Below, in pieces: positions 9,260 to 17,217 of a DNA stretch of 64,000 nt. The notes below the pieces were generated by a model. That model ran no database searches, was not told the origin of the DNA, and saw nothing but the letters and a program-made list of their open reading frames with translations. The stretch lies in contig CP050293.1 in the NCBI GenBank assembly GCA_014189435.1, forward strand, positions 4,035,001-4,099,000. The letters run 5' to 3'. Position 1 is the stretch's first letter, and the number at the start of each line of letters is the position of its first letter. A program made the position numbers and the translations under genes. Source of the stretch: Mesorhizobium loti. GTDB lineage: Bacteria > Pseudomonadota > Alphaproteobacteria > Rhizobiales > Rhizobiaceae.

Positions 9260-9637
9260 ATGACAGGCCGGACAGCTCGCTGCACCTGCGGCCAATTGCA
9301 GATCCGATGTCCGCAAGAGCCAGCCAAGGTCTCGCTTTGCCATTGCCTGGACTGTCAGCGACGGACCGGCAGTCCGTTCGGGATCGCCGCCTTCTTCGAT
9401 GCCGCCGCGATCGAGATCAGCGGCTCATTCCAGACTTACCAGCGCGATTCCGACAGCGGCTTTCCCGTCACCTTCCATTTCTGCGGAACGTGCGGCTCGA
9501 CGGTCTTCTGGTATCCGTCGCGGAGACCGGCAGCGGTGGCAGTCGCCGTCGGCTGTTTCGGAGACCCGTCATTCCCGGCGCCGACGCAGTCTGTCTACGG
9601 CAAGAGTCGCCACGGCTGGGTCGCGGCGCCGGCCTGA
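9260..9637 (+). CDS. GFA-family (glutathione-dependent formaldehyde-activating/CENP-V fold) protein
   Basis: A 125-residue zinc protein. The zinc-binding cysteines are all present: C8 and C10 (RCTCG), C27, C29 and C32 (LCHCLDC), and C75 and C78 (FCGTCG). ATG 9260 is preferred over an upstream start at 9218 because AAAGGAGAG lies just ahead of it and the alignment begins there. Family members bind glutathione and some accelerate S-hydroxymethylglutathione formation. In this neighbourhood, where three enzymes release formaldehyde, a formaldehyde-handling role is plausible but not proven. It converges on tmm. Confidence 0.75.
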   Translation: MTGRTARCTCGQLQIRCPQEPAKVSLCHCLDCQRRTGSPFGIAAFFDAAAIEISGSFQTYQRDSDSGFPVTFHFCGTCGSTVFWYPSRRPAAVAVAVGCFGDPSFPAPTQSVYGKSRHGWVAAPA

Positions 9638-9652
9638 CGGCAAGCCCGCCGG

Positions 9653-11011
9653 TTACTCCGCCGCCACGCCCTTCACCTCAAGATAGCTCTCCATCGAATC
9701 GTCCAGCGCCTGCAGCCAGGGCGTATGATGCAGCGGCGCCATGGTGCCGGTCATCAGTGAACGGTAGGCATGGTCGCGGAAGCTCATAATGTCTTCGCCC
9801 TTGTGATGCTCCCACTCCATGAAAGTCTGGTTGACCGCCTCGACGTCGAAGCCGGGGTAGTCGGTCTGGTCCATCAATTCCTTGGTGTAGTCGCCCTGGA
9901 ACCAGATCATCTGCTCTGCGTCTTCCAGCGTCTCCTCACGTGCGCGCCATTTCGCGCCGTGCTCCGCCATCGCCTCGGCCGACGGCAGCTTGATGCGGCC
10001 CATGATGACGTCGCGGGCGAACCAGGCCTGCGCGTCGAACATGTTGAAGGTGTAGAACTGGTCCTGCATGCCGATATAGGAGAGCTGCGGATTCTTCTCC
10101 CAGACGACGCCTTCATAGAGATCGAGCGGCCACATGCGGTTGGCGGTCTTGAGCTTCAAATCGTCGGTCAGGAAGGGGAAGGAATGCAGGTAGCCGGTGC
10201 ACAGGATGATGGCGTCGACGTCCTTGGTGGTGCCATCCTTGAAATGCGCGGTCTTGCCGACGACCTTCTGCAGCAGCGGCACCTCTTTCCAATTGTCAGG
10301 CCATTTGAAGCCCATCGGCTTCGAGCGGTAGCTGGAGGTGATCGATTTGGCGCCGTATTTGTAGCACTGCGAGCCGATGTCCTCGGCCGAATAGGAGCGG
10401 CCGATAATCAGGATGTCCTTGCCCTTGAACTCCATCGCGTCGCGGAAATCATGGCTGTGCAGGATGCGGCCGTTGAAGGTCGAGAAGCCCTCGAAATAGG
10501 GCACATTGGGCACCGAGAAATGGCCGGAAGCGACGACGACATTGTCGAACTCTTCAGAGTAGGTGACGTCGTTGGTGCGGTCATGCGCGGTGACAGTGAA
10601 TTTCTTCGTCTCGTCGGAAAACGTCACCATGCGCACCGGGCTGTTGAAGCGCACCCATTTGCGCAGGCCTGACTTCTCGACGCGGCCCTTGATGTAGTCC
10701 CACAGCACGGCGCGCGGCGGATAGGAGCCGATTGGCCGGCCGAAATGCTCCTCGAATGTGTAGTCGGCGAATTCCAGGCATTCCTTCGGTCCGTTCGACC
10801 AGAGGTAGCGGTACATCGAGCCGTGCACCGGATCGCCATGCTCGTCGAGGCCGGTGCGCCAGGTGTAGTTCCACAGGCCGCCCCAATCCGACTGCTTTTC
10901 GAAGCAGACGATTTCAGGAATGTCGGCGCCCTTGTCGGCGGCCGATTTGAAGGCCCTGAGCTGTGCCAGGCCGGAGGGTCCGGCTCCGATGACGGCAACG
11001 CGACTTTTCAT
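9653..11011 (-). CDS. tmm: Trimethylamine monooxygenase (flavin-dependent)
   Basis: A 452-residue flavin-containing monooxygenase that oxidises trimethylamine to TMAO with NADPH and O2. The FAD motif GAGPSG lies at residues 9-14. The FMO fingerprint variant [12 protein letters not shown] is at about 179-190 and the NADPH-binding segment [12 protein letters not shown] at about 204-215. The WSNGPKE motif carries the Asn (N73) expected near the flavin. The HSHD and SYSAED variants and the length near 450 are characteristic of Tmm rather than generic FMOs. ATG 11011, with GGGAGG upstream, is chosen over an upstream start at 11053. Its promoter carries a TTTCAC motif and an interspersed repeat. 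Confidence 0.9.
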   Translation of the reverse strand: MKSRVAVIGAGPSGLAQLRAFKSAADKGADIPEIVCFEKQSDWGGLWNYTWRTGLDEHGDPVHGSMYRYLWSNGPKECLEFADYTFEEHFGRPIGSYPPRAVLWDYIKGRVEKSGLRKWVRFNSPVRMVTFSDETKKFTVTAHDRTNDVTYSEEFDNVVVASGHFSVPNVPYFEGFSTFNGRILHSHDFRDAMEFKGKDILIIGRSYSAEDIGSQCYKYGAKSITSSYRSKPMGFKWPDNWKEVPLLQKVVGKTAHFKDGTTKDVDAIILCTGYLHSFPFLTDDLKLKTANRMWPLDLYEGVVWEKNPQLSYIGMQDQFYTFNMFDAQAWFARDVIMGRIKLPSAEAMAEHGAKWRAREETLEDAEQMIWFQGDYTKELMDQTDYPGFDVEAVNQTFMEWEHHKGEDIMSFRDHAYRSLMTGTMAPLHHTPWLQALDDSMESYLEVKGVAAE

Positions 11012-11040
11012 GGCAGGCCTCCCGATCTGAATTCGACTTT

Positions 11041-11096
11041 TGTTTTGACGCAACTCCGGACGGAAAACCGTTTCACACTTTTCCTGGAATTGCTCT
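11041..11096. repeat. Interspersed palindromic repeat, family A, copy 1
   Basis: A 56-base element running from TGTTTTGACGCAACTCC to TTCCTGGAATTGCTCT. The same unit occurs inverted at 36276-36332 and, with changes, at 63706-63790. Its ends GACGCAA-TCCGG and CTGGAATTGC are partly self-complementary. It lies in the tmm leader. Confidence 0.8.
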
Positions 11097-11098
11097 TA

Positions 11099-11122
11099 CG
11101 AAACAAATTTCACTCACAGGGA
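11099..11122. promoter_or_regulatory. Candidate operator upstream of tmm
   Basis: Contains GAAACAAATTTCACTC (11100-11115), which matches GAAAAAAATTTCACTC at 16254-16269 with one mismatch. The half-site TTTCAC is followed by TCACAGG, as at tdm (TTTCACGTACAGG). It lies about 90 bases upstream of the tmm start. Confidence 0.5.
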
Positions 11123-11286
11123 CAGTAATTCGCCCTTTCGCGCTGTCAACAGTCCGCTGCTGAAACTGGGTTCCGCCACGGTGGATTTCCTGAGAAAAAC
11201 CGGACGCGGCCAAACGCCGGATCGTGCGCATGCGCTTTCAGGCGACTTGCCGTCGCGGTTGCGCTGCTGTATCGGCACCTGACATG

Positions 11287-11301
11287 TTCACCTAGAGTGA
11301 A
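11287..11301. promoter_or_regulatory. Candidate autoregulatory operator of the XRE-cupin regulator
   Basis: TTCACCTAGAGTGAA is an inverted repeat with perfect five-base arms, 27 bases ahead of the regulator's start codon. Read on the opposite strand it continues as ATTTATTTCACTC, similar to the tmm and dmm sites. Confidence 0.5.
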
Positions 11302-11328
11302 ATAAATCCGCAGAGTCCCGGGGGCGAC

Positions 11329-12045
11329 ATGGCGAAGAAAACTTCCGATTCCAAGGCTGGTCCCGCGGCCGCGAAAGCCAAGCCGCTGCCAAAGGTCTCG
11401 GCCGACGGGAAAACCATTCGCGCGCCGCTGACGCAGAACCCGCATGCCATTCGCGACACCCGCGAAAAAGTGCTGGAGGTGGCGATCGGCCGCGAGGTGC
11501 GGGCCTTCCGCAAGAAGCTCGGCATCACCGTCGCTGATCTCGCGGTCGCCACCGACATTTCGCTGGGAATGCTGTCGAAGATCGAGAACGGTATCACCTC
11601 GCCGTCGCTGACCACCTTGCAGGCGCTGTCGCGGGCGCTCGGCGTTCCGGTGACGGCCTTCTTCCGCCGCTTCGAGGAAGAGCGCAGCGCCGTCTTCGTC
11701 AAGGCCGGCCAAGGTCTCGATGTCGAGCGCCGCGGCACGCGCGCCGGCCACCAGTACAATCTGCTCGGCCATATCGGCTCCAACACCAGCGGCGTCGTCG
11801 TCGAACCCTATCTGATCACGCTGACCGAGGATTCCGACGTGTTTCCAACCTTCCAGCATGAGGGCATGGAGTTCCTCTATATGCTCGAAGGCGAGGTCGT
11901 TTACCGGCATGGCAGCAACCTCTACCCGATGAAGCCCGGCGACAGCCTGTTCTTCGACGCCGACGCGCCGCACGGGCCGGAGCAGCTGACCAAGCTGCCG
12001 ATGCGGTATTTGTCGATTATTTGCTATCCGCAGAGCGCGGGGTGA
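11329..12045 (+). CDS. XRE-family regulator with C-terminal cupin sensor domain
   Basis: A 238-residue regulator. A basic, alanine-rich N-terminal tail (1-48) precedes an HTH_3 domain (about 53-110, with SLGMLSKIENG and ITSPSLTTLQALSRAL). A cupin_2 domain (about 150-235) shows HEGMEFLYMLEGEVVYRHG and PGDSLFFDADAPHGPE. This PuuR/SutR-like layout is common for regulators of amine and amino-acid catabolism, with the cupin binding the effector. It is divergent from tmm and sits centrally in the methylated-amine island. It is the best local candidate to bind the repeated TTTCAY motif, including the dyad in its own promoter. Effector identity (TMA, TMAO or a downstream amine) is unknown. Confidence 0.82.
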   Translation: MAKKTSDSKAGPAAAKAKPLPKVSADGKTIRAPLTQNPHAIRDTREKVLEVAIGREVRAFRKKLGITVADLAVATDISLGMLSKIENGITSPSLTTLQALSRALGVPVTAFFRRFEEERSAVFVKAGQGLDVERRGTRAGHQYNLLGHIGSNTSGVVVEPYLITLTEDSDVFPTFQHEGMEFLYMLEGEVVYRHGSNLYPMKPGDSLFFDADAPHGPEQLTKLPMRYLSIICYPQSAG

Positions 12046-12052
12046 GTTTTGC

Positions 12053-12243
12053 CAATCTCCCCCCGTGTGGGGGAGATGTCCGGCAGGACAGAGGGGGGCG
12101 CCGTAGAGCACCTGCTTCTCAATCGATTGGATCTGCAACCTTAGGGCGTTGTTGGTCTTGCGCGGGCACGGGAAAGGTTTGCGTTCCTTCGCGCCCCCCT
12201 CTGCCCTGCCGGGCATCTCCCCCACGAGGGGGGAGATCGGCAG
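12053..12243. repeat. Inverted pair of rhizobial intergenic repeats, family B
   Basis: Two roughly 50-base units in opposite orientation at 12053-12101 and 12191-12241. Each contains GGGGGAGATGTCCGGCAGG or its complement (CTGCCGGGCATCTCCCCC). They lie between the converging ends of the XRE-cupin gene and dmmC and fill the 214-base gap. A very similar inverted pair is at 37927-38083. They could fold as a large hairpin and serve as a two-way terminator. Confidence 0.8.
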
Positions 12244-12259
12244 CTTCGCGGGCGGCGCT

Positions 12260-13300
12260 TCAATCCGGCCCAAACCCCGGACTTGTCGCGCTTCCATCAT
12301 CCAGCTTCGACAGCCACTCGACCAGCGCCGGGCGATAGCGCGTCAGACCCTTGTAGTTGGCGAGTTCGTCGGGCAGGTCGCGGATGACGCGGTGCAGGCG
12401 CCGGGCCCATTTCGGCTGCGTCACCAGTTCGTCCATCTTGATCAGGTAGCAGCGGATCGGGAAGACGATGCCGTTCGAGCGCGGCAGGCGCCAGAAGCTC
12501 TGCAGTTCGACCCGCAGATGCACCTTGTCGCCGACATTCGCCGGCGTCACCGTCGCCCGGTCCGGTCCCCATTTGTGGTAATTTTCTGGGCTGGTGTCGA
12601 GGCGTGGATTGATCGTCATCGTCCAATTCAGGCGCCGCGCCGGCTTGCCCTGCTGGATGTTGGTGAGGAACTTCAGCGCCCTGACGAAAATCCCCTTCTC
12701 ATGCGCCAGTGGTACCGGCGCGTGCCATTCGAAGAAGTTCATGCCGATGTCGAAATCGAGCGACCAGTCGGCCTGGGTGGTGACCATGCCGGCATCCATC
12801 CATAAATTTCCGTCGCGCTGGTCGAGGATGCAGAAATCGCCCTGGCTCTGCCGGGTGATGTATTCCATCGGCCCGTAGGGCAGCGTCGAGGTGTCGCCGA
12901 AGGTGAAGGTGTCGTCGATGCCGAGCGGCCGGTTGATCCAGCGCCAGCGATCGCCGTCGCGGGTCAGCATGAAATGCTCGGGATAGCCCAGCGCCTGCTG
13001 CTCCATCAACAGTTCCAGCAGGTCCCAACCGGCCAGCGTCATGTGCGGCAGCGACTGGCAGCGCAGCGGATCCTCGGCCAGCACCAGCGCACGGTCCTGC
13101 ATCTCGGCGACATAGTGCTCGTCGACGTCGATCAGGTTTTCCAGCACGCTGCCCTTCGGGCCGACGACATGCGGCTCGATGTTGACCGCATACATGTAGG
13201 CGTCTTCGTGGAACGGAAACGGGAAGCGCCTGATGTGCTCCGGGCTGTTCTTGAAGGTGAAGTCGTCGCGGAACGTTTCCTTGCGAAAGGTGATGCCCAT
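12260..13300 (-). CDS. dmmC: Dimethylamine monooxygenase, heme-dependent oxidative N-demethylase subunit (DUF3445)
   Basis: A 346-residue DUF3445 protein, the PAS-fold heme subunit of heme-dependent oxidative N-demethylases. Visible segments include FKNSPEHIRRFPFPFHEDAY near the start, AEDPLRCQSLPHMTLAGWDL in the middle, and the FFEWHAPVPLAHEKGIFVRA segment. It would carry out the O2-dependent oxidation of dimethylamine to methylamine and formaldehyde. Last gene of the minus-strand dmmDABC operon, nine bases after dmmB. Family and operon order make the assignment strong; subunit letters follow the DmmDABC scheme as I recall it. Confidence 0.85.
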   Translation of the reverse strand: MGITFRKETFRDDFTFKNSPEHIRRFPFPFHEDAYMYAVNIEPHVVGPKGSVLENLIDVDEHYVAEMQDRALVLAEDPLRCQSLPHMTLAGWDLLELLMEQQALGYPEHFMLTRDGDRWRWINRPLGIDDTFTFGDTSTLPYGPMEYITRQSQGDFCILDQRDGNLWMDAGMVTTQADWSLDFDIGMNFFEWHAPVPLAHEKGIFVRALKFLTNIQQGKPARRLNWTMTINPRLDTSPENYHKWGPDRATVTPANVGDKVHLRVELQSFWRLPRSNGIVFPIRCYLIKMDELVTQPKWARRLHRVIRDLPDELANYKGLTRYRPALVEWLSKLDDGSATSPGFGPD

Positions 13301-13309
13301 GATTCTCTC

Positions 13310-14275
13310 CTACCGTTCCAGGACCAACGACCGGCCTTCGAAGCGCGACACACAGGGCATGATCTTCTTGCCCGAACGGTGCTCTTCCTCACTCAGCCAG
13401 TGGTCGTTGTGGATGAACTTGCCGTCGCAAGAAATGACGTTGGTCTCGCACTGGCCGCAAACGCCGCCGCGGCAGAGATAGGGCGGATCGACGCCGGCCG
13501 CCTCGATCGCCTCCAGAAGACTCTGCTGCTCATCCACGCGGATCGTCTTGCCGCTGACGGCAAGCGTCACATCGAAAGGCAGTCCGGGCTGGGGCGCCGC
13601 GAAATGTTCGAAATGCACGGTTTCCGCTGGCCAGCCAAGGCTTGCCGCGCGATCGCGCACCCAGTTGATCATCCCGGCCGGGCCGCAGACATAGAGATGC
13701 GTGCCGAGCGGCTGCGTCGACAGCAACCGGTCGAGTTCGATACGCTCGTCAAGGTCGTCATGATAGAGCCTGACCCGGCGGTCGTAGCGCTCGCGCAGCA
13801 CATCGGCATAGGTGCCGAGCGATGCGGTGCGGCAGGTGTAGTGCAGTTCGAAATTGCCGCCTTCCGCCGCCAGTTGCGCGGTCTGCGCCATGAACGGCGT
13901 GATGCCGATTCCGCCCGCCAGCATCAGATGCTTCTTGGCGCGCAGGTCGAGCGAGAACAGGTTGACCGGGTAGCTGACCACCATCTCAAGGCCGGGCCGG
14001 ACATTCCGGTGCATGAACAGCGAGCCGCCGCGGCCGACATCGTCGCGGCGCACGCTGATCGTGTATTCGCGCGTGTCGAGCGGCGAGCCCATCAGCGAAT
14101 AGGGATTGAGCCGGGTCCGCTCGCCGTCGCGCATCTCGACCACGACATGGGCGCCGCCGGAAAAGGTCGGCAAAAGCTCGCCGTCGCGCCGGCGAAAATG
14201 GAAACGGGTGACCAGGTCGTTGACCGGAACGACATCGCTGACCACGACATCGAGTTTTGTTGTTCCAGTGCTCAT
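13310..14275 (-). CDS. dmmB: Dimethylamine monooxygenase reductase subunit (PDR/VanB-type, FMN and 2Fe-2S)
   Basis: A 321-residue phthalate-dioxygenase-reductase-like protein. It has an FMN-binding barrel (RLNPYSLMGSPLDTREYTIS), an NAD(P)H domain (LMLAGGIGITPFMAQ, YVCGPAGMINW) and a C-terminal plant-type ferredoxin domain with CRGGVCGQCETN and a distant Cys (IMPCVSRFEG). It passes electrons from NAD(P)H to the heme subunit. ATG 14275 overlaps the dmmA stop (ATGA); the longer frame starting at 14452 is rejected because it would read through dmmA. Second-last in the dmm operon. Confidence 0.87.
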   Translation of the reverse strand: MSTGTTKLDVVVSDVVPVNDLVTRFHFRRRDGELLPTFSGGAHVVVEMRDGERTRLNPYSLMGSPLDTREYTISVRRDDVGRGGSLFMHRNVRPGLEMVVSYPVNLFSLDLRAKKHLMLAGGIGITPFMAQTAQLAAEGGNFELHYTCRTASLGTYADVLRERYDRRVRLYHDDLDERIELDRLLSTQPLGTHLYVCGPAGMINWVRDRAASLGWPAETVHFEHFAAPQPGLPFDVTLAVSGKTIRVDEQQSLLEAIEAAGVDPPYLCRGGVCGQCETNVISCDGKFIHNDHWLSEEEHRSGKKIMPCVSRFEGRSLVLER

Positions 14276-14868
14276 CGAAAAATCTCCTCCATTGGAGGGA
14301 CCTCCGAGCGATCTTCCGCATTGATGCAGACGCCCTGGAAGGCGGCGATGCGCCTGGAATAGTGATCGCGCACCAAAAGCAGCAGGCCGCAATGCGCGCA
14401 GGTCGCCGGCTGCGTCGTCACATTCTCGGTGATGCCCTTGCAGTGGACGCACTGCATGCGCCGCGCCAGCGAGCCACGGTGCTCGGTCTGGATCGAGGTG
14501 TGGTCGATGCCGGCCTCCAGCGCCACCTGCATCGCCTGGCCGATCAGGCCCTCGGTGCCCGAGAGATAGAGGCGCAAGCCCATATGCGCGTTGGCGAGTG
14601 TCTGCCTGAGCCGAGGCAGCAGGCTGGCGAAGGACGGCGCCTGATGAAACTGTGCCGGTTTAAGCGCTTTGAGGGCGGCGATGTGTTTGCCGTCAGGGCC
14701 GGGAATGAAGACGATTTCGGCGTCGTCGAAAAATCCGGGCGGCGCCCTCTCGGCCATCTCCGCCATCGCCAGCGCGCCTTCTGCATCCGCGATAAAAAGA
14801 TGATGCTTGCCGGGCTGCGGAGACAAGGTTCCGTAAACGGGCCGGCTGATGATACTTTTGGCTGCCAT
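14272..14868 (-). CDS. dmmA: Dimethylamine monooxygenase subunit DmmA family protein
   Basis: A 198-residue protein between the folate-binding and reductase subunits. It has a C-terminal four-cysteine zinc-ribbon-like motif, CVHCKG followed by CAHCGLLLLVRDHYS, near residues 145-175. The N-terminal part (GKHHLFIADAEGALAMAEMA, YLSGTEGLIGQAMQVALEAG) resembles a reductase nucleotide-binding fold. It is the small subunit of the heterotetrameric N-demethylase. Overlap of its stop with dmmB implies tight stoichiometry. The exact biochemical role is not established to my knowledge. Confidence 0.8.
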   Translation of the reverse strand: MAAKSIISRPVYGTLSPQPGKHHLFIADAEGALAMAEMAERAPPGFFDDAEIVFIPGPDGKHIAALKALKPAQFHQAPSFASLLPRLRQTLANAHMGLRLYLSGTEGLIGQAMQVALEAGIDHTSIQTEHRGSLARRMQCVHCKGITENVTTQPATCAHCGLLLLVRDHYSRRIAAFQGVCINAEDRSEVPPMEEIFR

Positions 14869-14909
14869 TTAAGTCTTCGTGCCTCGAACCCCTCGCTGTT
14901 GACTATGCC

Positions 14910-16043
14910 TCAACCTTTCGCCGTGCGCTTGGTCTTCTTGGGATCGTCGAATGGCAATGGCTGGGCGGTGGCCTTGATGGCACCGCTCTTGTTGCGGATT
15001 TCGAGCTTGGTGTCCTTGACCGCGCAGTCGACGTCGAGGCGGGCGATGCCCATCGATTTCTTGACCAGCGGCGAATACATGGCGCAGGTCACCACGCCGA
15101 CTTGCCTGCCGTCGCGATAGACCGGAGCGCCCTCATCGGCCGGCTCCTTGCCGTCGAGCAGAACACCATAGATCTTGAAGCGTTCCTTGCCTTTCAGGCG
15201 GTAATGCTCCTCGGCGCCCCGGAAACCCGTCTTGCCGGGGCTGACGGTGAAGTCGAGGCCGAGTTCCCACAGCGTGTCGCCGGGGCCTTCATTCTCGAAC
15301 GGATACTTTTGGGAATTGTCGTAGGGATAAAAAAGCAGATAACTTTCGACGCGCAGCATGTCGAGCGTGGTGAAGCGGCATGGAATGATGCCGGCGCTCT
15401 TGCCTTCGTCGAGGATCCTGTCCCAGATCGTGCCGGCATCCTGGCCGCGGCAGAAGATCTCGTAGCCGCGCTCGCCGGTATAGCCGGTGCGCGAGATCAT
15501 GACGGGCAAGCCGAACAGCTGCGTCTGCATGTGATGGAAATAGTTGAGGTCGCGAATACCCGGCACGTGCTTGGCGAGGTAGTCGACTGATGTCGGACCC
15601 TGCAGCGACAAATCGTGCAGATTGTCATCGAAGCGCAGAGAGACATCTCGTCCTACCGAAGCACGCTGCAACTCCTCATGGCCGGTGCCGGAGCCATGCA
15701 CGACCATCCATGCGTTGGGACCGGTGCGGTAGAGGATGCAATCGTCGGTGAATTTTCCCGCTTCGTTCAGCATGCAGGCATAGGCCGACTTGCCGGGGTA
15801 GATCTTTTCGACATCGCGCGTCGTCGCCAGGTCGATCAGGTGTGAGGCATGCGGTCCAGTGATGTGGACCTTCTTGAGGCCGGAGACATCCATCAGGCCG
15901 GCCTTGGTGCGGATGGCGATGTACTCCTCGTCGGCATCCTTGTCGTAGGTCCAGGCGGTTCCCATGCCGCTCCAGTCTTCGAGCTTCGAACCGAGCGCGC
16001 GATGGCGATCCGCCAGGGTCGAAAATCTCCAGGATGCCGTCAT
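14910..16043 (-). CDS. dmmD: Dimethylamine monooxygenase folate-binding (GcvT-like) subunit
   Basis: A 377-residue aminomethyltransferase-family protein and first gene of the dmm operon. GcvT features are clear: LMDVSGLKKVHITGPHASHL, SLQGPTSVDYLAKHV, SRTGYTGERGYEIFC and, at the C-terminus, VGVVTCAMYSPLVKKSMGIA. It probably captures formaldehyde released by demethylation onto tetrahydrofolate, as proposed for the delta subunit of heme-dependent oxidative N-demethylase. It starts divergently from the small-membrane-protein operon, with a 287-base shared control region. Confidence 0.83.
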   Translation of the reverse strand: MTASWRFSTLADRHRALGSKLEDWSGMGTAWTYDKDADEEYIAIRTKAGLMDVSGLKKVHITGPHASHLIDLATTRDVEKIYPGKSAYACMLNEAGKFTDDCILYRTGPNAWMVVHGSGTGHEELQRASVGRDVSLRFDDNLHDLSLQGPTSVDYLAKHVPGIRDLNYFHHMQTQLFGLPVMISRTGYTGERGYEIFCRGQDAGTIWDRILDEGKSAGIIPCRFTTLDMLRVESYLLFYPYDNSQKYPFENEGPGDTLWELGLDFTVSPGKTGFRGAEEHYRLKGKERFKIYGVLLDGKEPADEGAPVYRDGRQVGVVTCAMYSPLVKKSMGIARLDVDCAVKDTKLEIRNKSGAIKATAQPLPFDDPKKTKRTAKG

Positions 16044-16330
16044 CCGCTCGTCCTCCGTTTCGAAAATTCTTTAGCTGTTCCCTGCCCCCTGCGCAGCGGC
16101 GGGAGCTTTGGCCGAATATTGACCGCAAACCTCAGGGCGCCGCAATACCCATAAGCAATTAATTTCATTGTCAGGCAAAATTCATCTCGCGAAGCAAACG
16201 GTTAACCCGACGTAAATCGCGCTTGACAATTGCGAAATTCGGACTGAATTTATGAAAAAAATTTCACTCTCTTGAAAGAGGGCAGCGAGCGGCCAATTCG
16301 GGGTCGAGCGTTGGAAAAAGGGGAAAACCG
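16044..16330. promoter_or_regulatory. Divergent control region of dmm and the permease operon
   Basis: An AT-rich core follows TTGACA (16223-16228). It contains TGAATTTATG (16245-16254) and GAAAAAAATTTCACTC (16254-16269), which runs into an inverted repeat TTTCACTCTCTTGAAA (16262-16277; TTTCA-N6-TGAAA). The site shares 15 of 16 bases with the tmm promoter site. The rightward leader ends in an AAGGGG ribosome binding site before 16331. Confidence 0.55.
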
Positions 16331-16618
16331 ATGTCAGACATGCAGCAGCGCATCGAAGCGCTGTACCGTTCCGACGTGCGCGGATCCGCGCTCCTGATCG
16401 TCTGCCTGTGGGCGACGATCCTCTTCGTTCTCCTCATGACATGGCCCTACATCCCGCACGGCGGCATCAAGGCCGTGGTCGCGATCGCCGCCGCCGCCGT
16501 GCTGATCTTCAACACGGCCGCGATCCTGGCGATGGTCAAGCACTACAAGGAAGACAAGGAATTCATCTACGGGCTCGATATCAAGAACGCCGACGCGTTC
16601 CGCAACCGCAAGTCCTGA
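16331..16618 (+). CDS. Small two-helix membrane protein, unknown
   Basis: A 95-residue protein with two predicted membrane helices, about residues 20-42 (ALLIVCLWATILFVLLMTW) and 47-68 (IKAVVAIAAAAVLIFNTAAI). A charged C-terminal tail (KHYKEDKEFIYGLDIKNADA) follows. Good ribosome binding site (AAGGGG). It is the first of three tiny membrane-protein genes ahead of an APC permease, all with the same orientation and short gaps. No family recognised. An accessory role in amine transport is inferred only from position. Confidence 0.7.
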   Translation: MSDMQQRIEALYRSDVRGSALLIVCLWATILFVLLMTWPYIPHGGIKAVVAIAAAAVLIFNTAAILAMVKHYKEDKEFIYGLDIKNADAFRNRKS

Positions 16619-16630
16619 GGGGTAGAAGAG

Positions 16631-17008
16631 ATGTCCCGCTACACGCCACCGGAGCAGAGCAAGGCCGGGCAGGTTTTCGACATCGCCGTCGTCGTGGTCG
16701 CCATTTTCGTGGCGCTGTGGCTGCCGCTGAAGCTCGGCCTTGCCGGTGCGGCGAAATCCATCGACGCGCTCGACGCCAAGACGTGGGAAGCGCTCGGCCA
16801 GAACCCGACAATGGCGTCGATCTGGGAAAAGCTCGGCTACACGCCCGAGACCGCACACGACATCATCCAGAACCGCTTCCACTATGTCATCGACTGGCCG
16901 ACGCTGATCATCATGGCCGCGGTGCTGATCGGCTATTTCGTCTTCCTGTTTCGCGCATCCGACCGTGAATATCGCGACGTCATCAACGAAAAATTCGACG
17001 ACAAGTAA
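16631..17008 (+). CDS. Small membrane protein, unknown
   Basis: A 125-residue protein with one helix near residues 17-38 (VFDIAVVVVAIFVALWLPLK) and a second near 89-108 (TLIIMAAVLIGYFVFLF). They are separated by about 50 polar residues, probably exposed on one face of the membrane. The C-terminus is acidic and basic mixed (DREYRDVINEKFDDK). Twelve bases downstream of the preceding small gene, with GGGG/AGAAG ahead of the start. Not recognised. Confidence 0.7.
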   Translation: MSRYTPPEQSKAGQVFDIAVVVVAIFVALWLPLKLGLAGAAKSIDALDAKTWEALGQNPTMASIWEKLGYTPETAHDIIQNRFHYVIDWPTLIIMAAVLIGYFVFLFRASDREYRDVINEKFDDK

Positions 17009-17041
17009 AGTTTTGACGACAAGCAGTTGGGGGACACGATC

Positions 17042-17203
17042 ATGTGGGTGGCACTCTCTTACGCATGCTGGGGCATCTCGATCGTGCTCGCTTTGTGGAT
17101 GCTCTACGACTGGTTCAAGGTCGACACGACCTTCTCCGAAGAGGTGCTGACCTCGTCGCGCGAAGGCGAGCTTGAAGCCGCTTCCGAAAAACACCGGATC
17201 TGA
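17042..17203 (+). CDS. Very small membrane protein (53 residues)
   Basis: ATG 17042 to TGA 17201-17203 encodes 53 residues. A single helix (MWVALSYACWGISIVLALWM, residues 1-20) is followed by LYDWFKVDTTFSEE and a polar tail. A GGGGGA ribosome binding site lies about eight bases upstream. It is the third in a run of three short membrane-protein genes, 33 bases after the second and 14 before the permease. Short spacing and consistent codon style argue it is real, and it is easily missed by length cut-offs. Confidence 0.65.
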   Translation: MWVALSYACWGISIVLALWMLYDWFKVDTTFSEEVLTSSREGELEAASEKHRI

Positions 17204-17217
17204 GTGGGGATTGAACA

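Noticed and set aside
12053..12243. Possible CRISPR-like repeat pair
   Set aside because: Only two units, in opposite orientation, without regular spacers or cas genes; the same units occur elsewhere between convergent genes.
16223..16233. TTGACAATTGC shared with one arm of the 61185-61213 palindrome
   Set aside because: Only a half-site without dyad symmetry at 16223; the match is explained by a common -35 hexamer, so a shared regulator is not supported.
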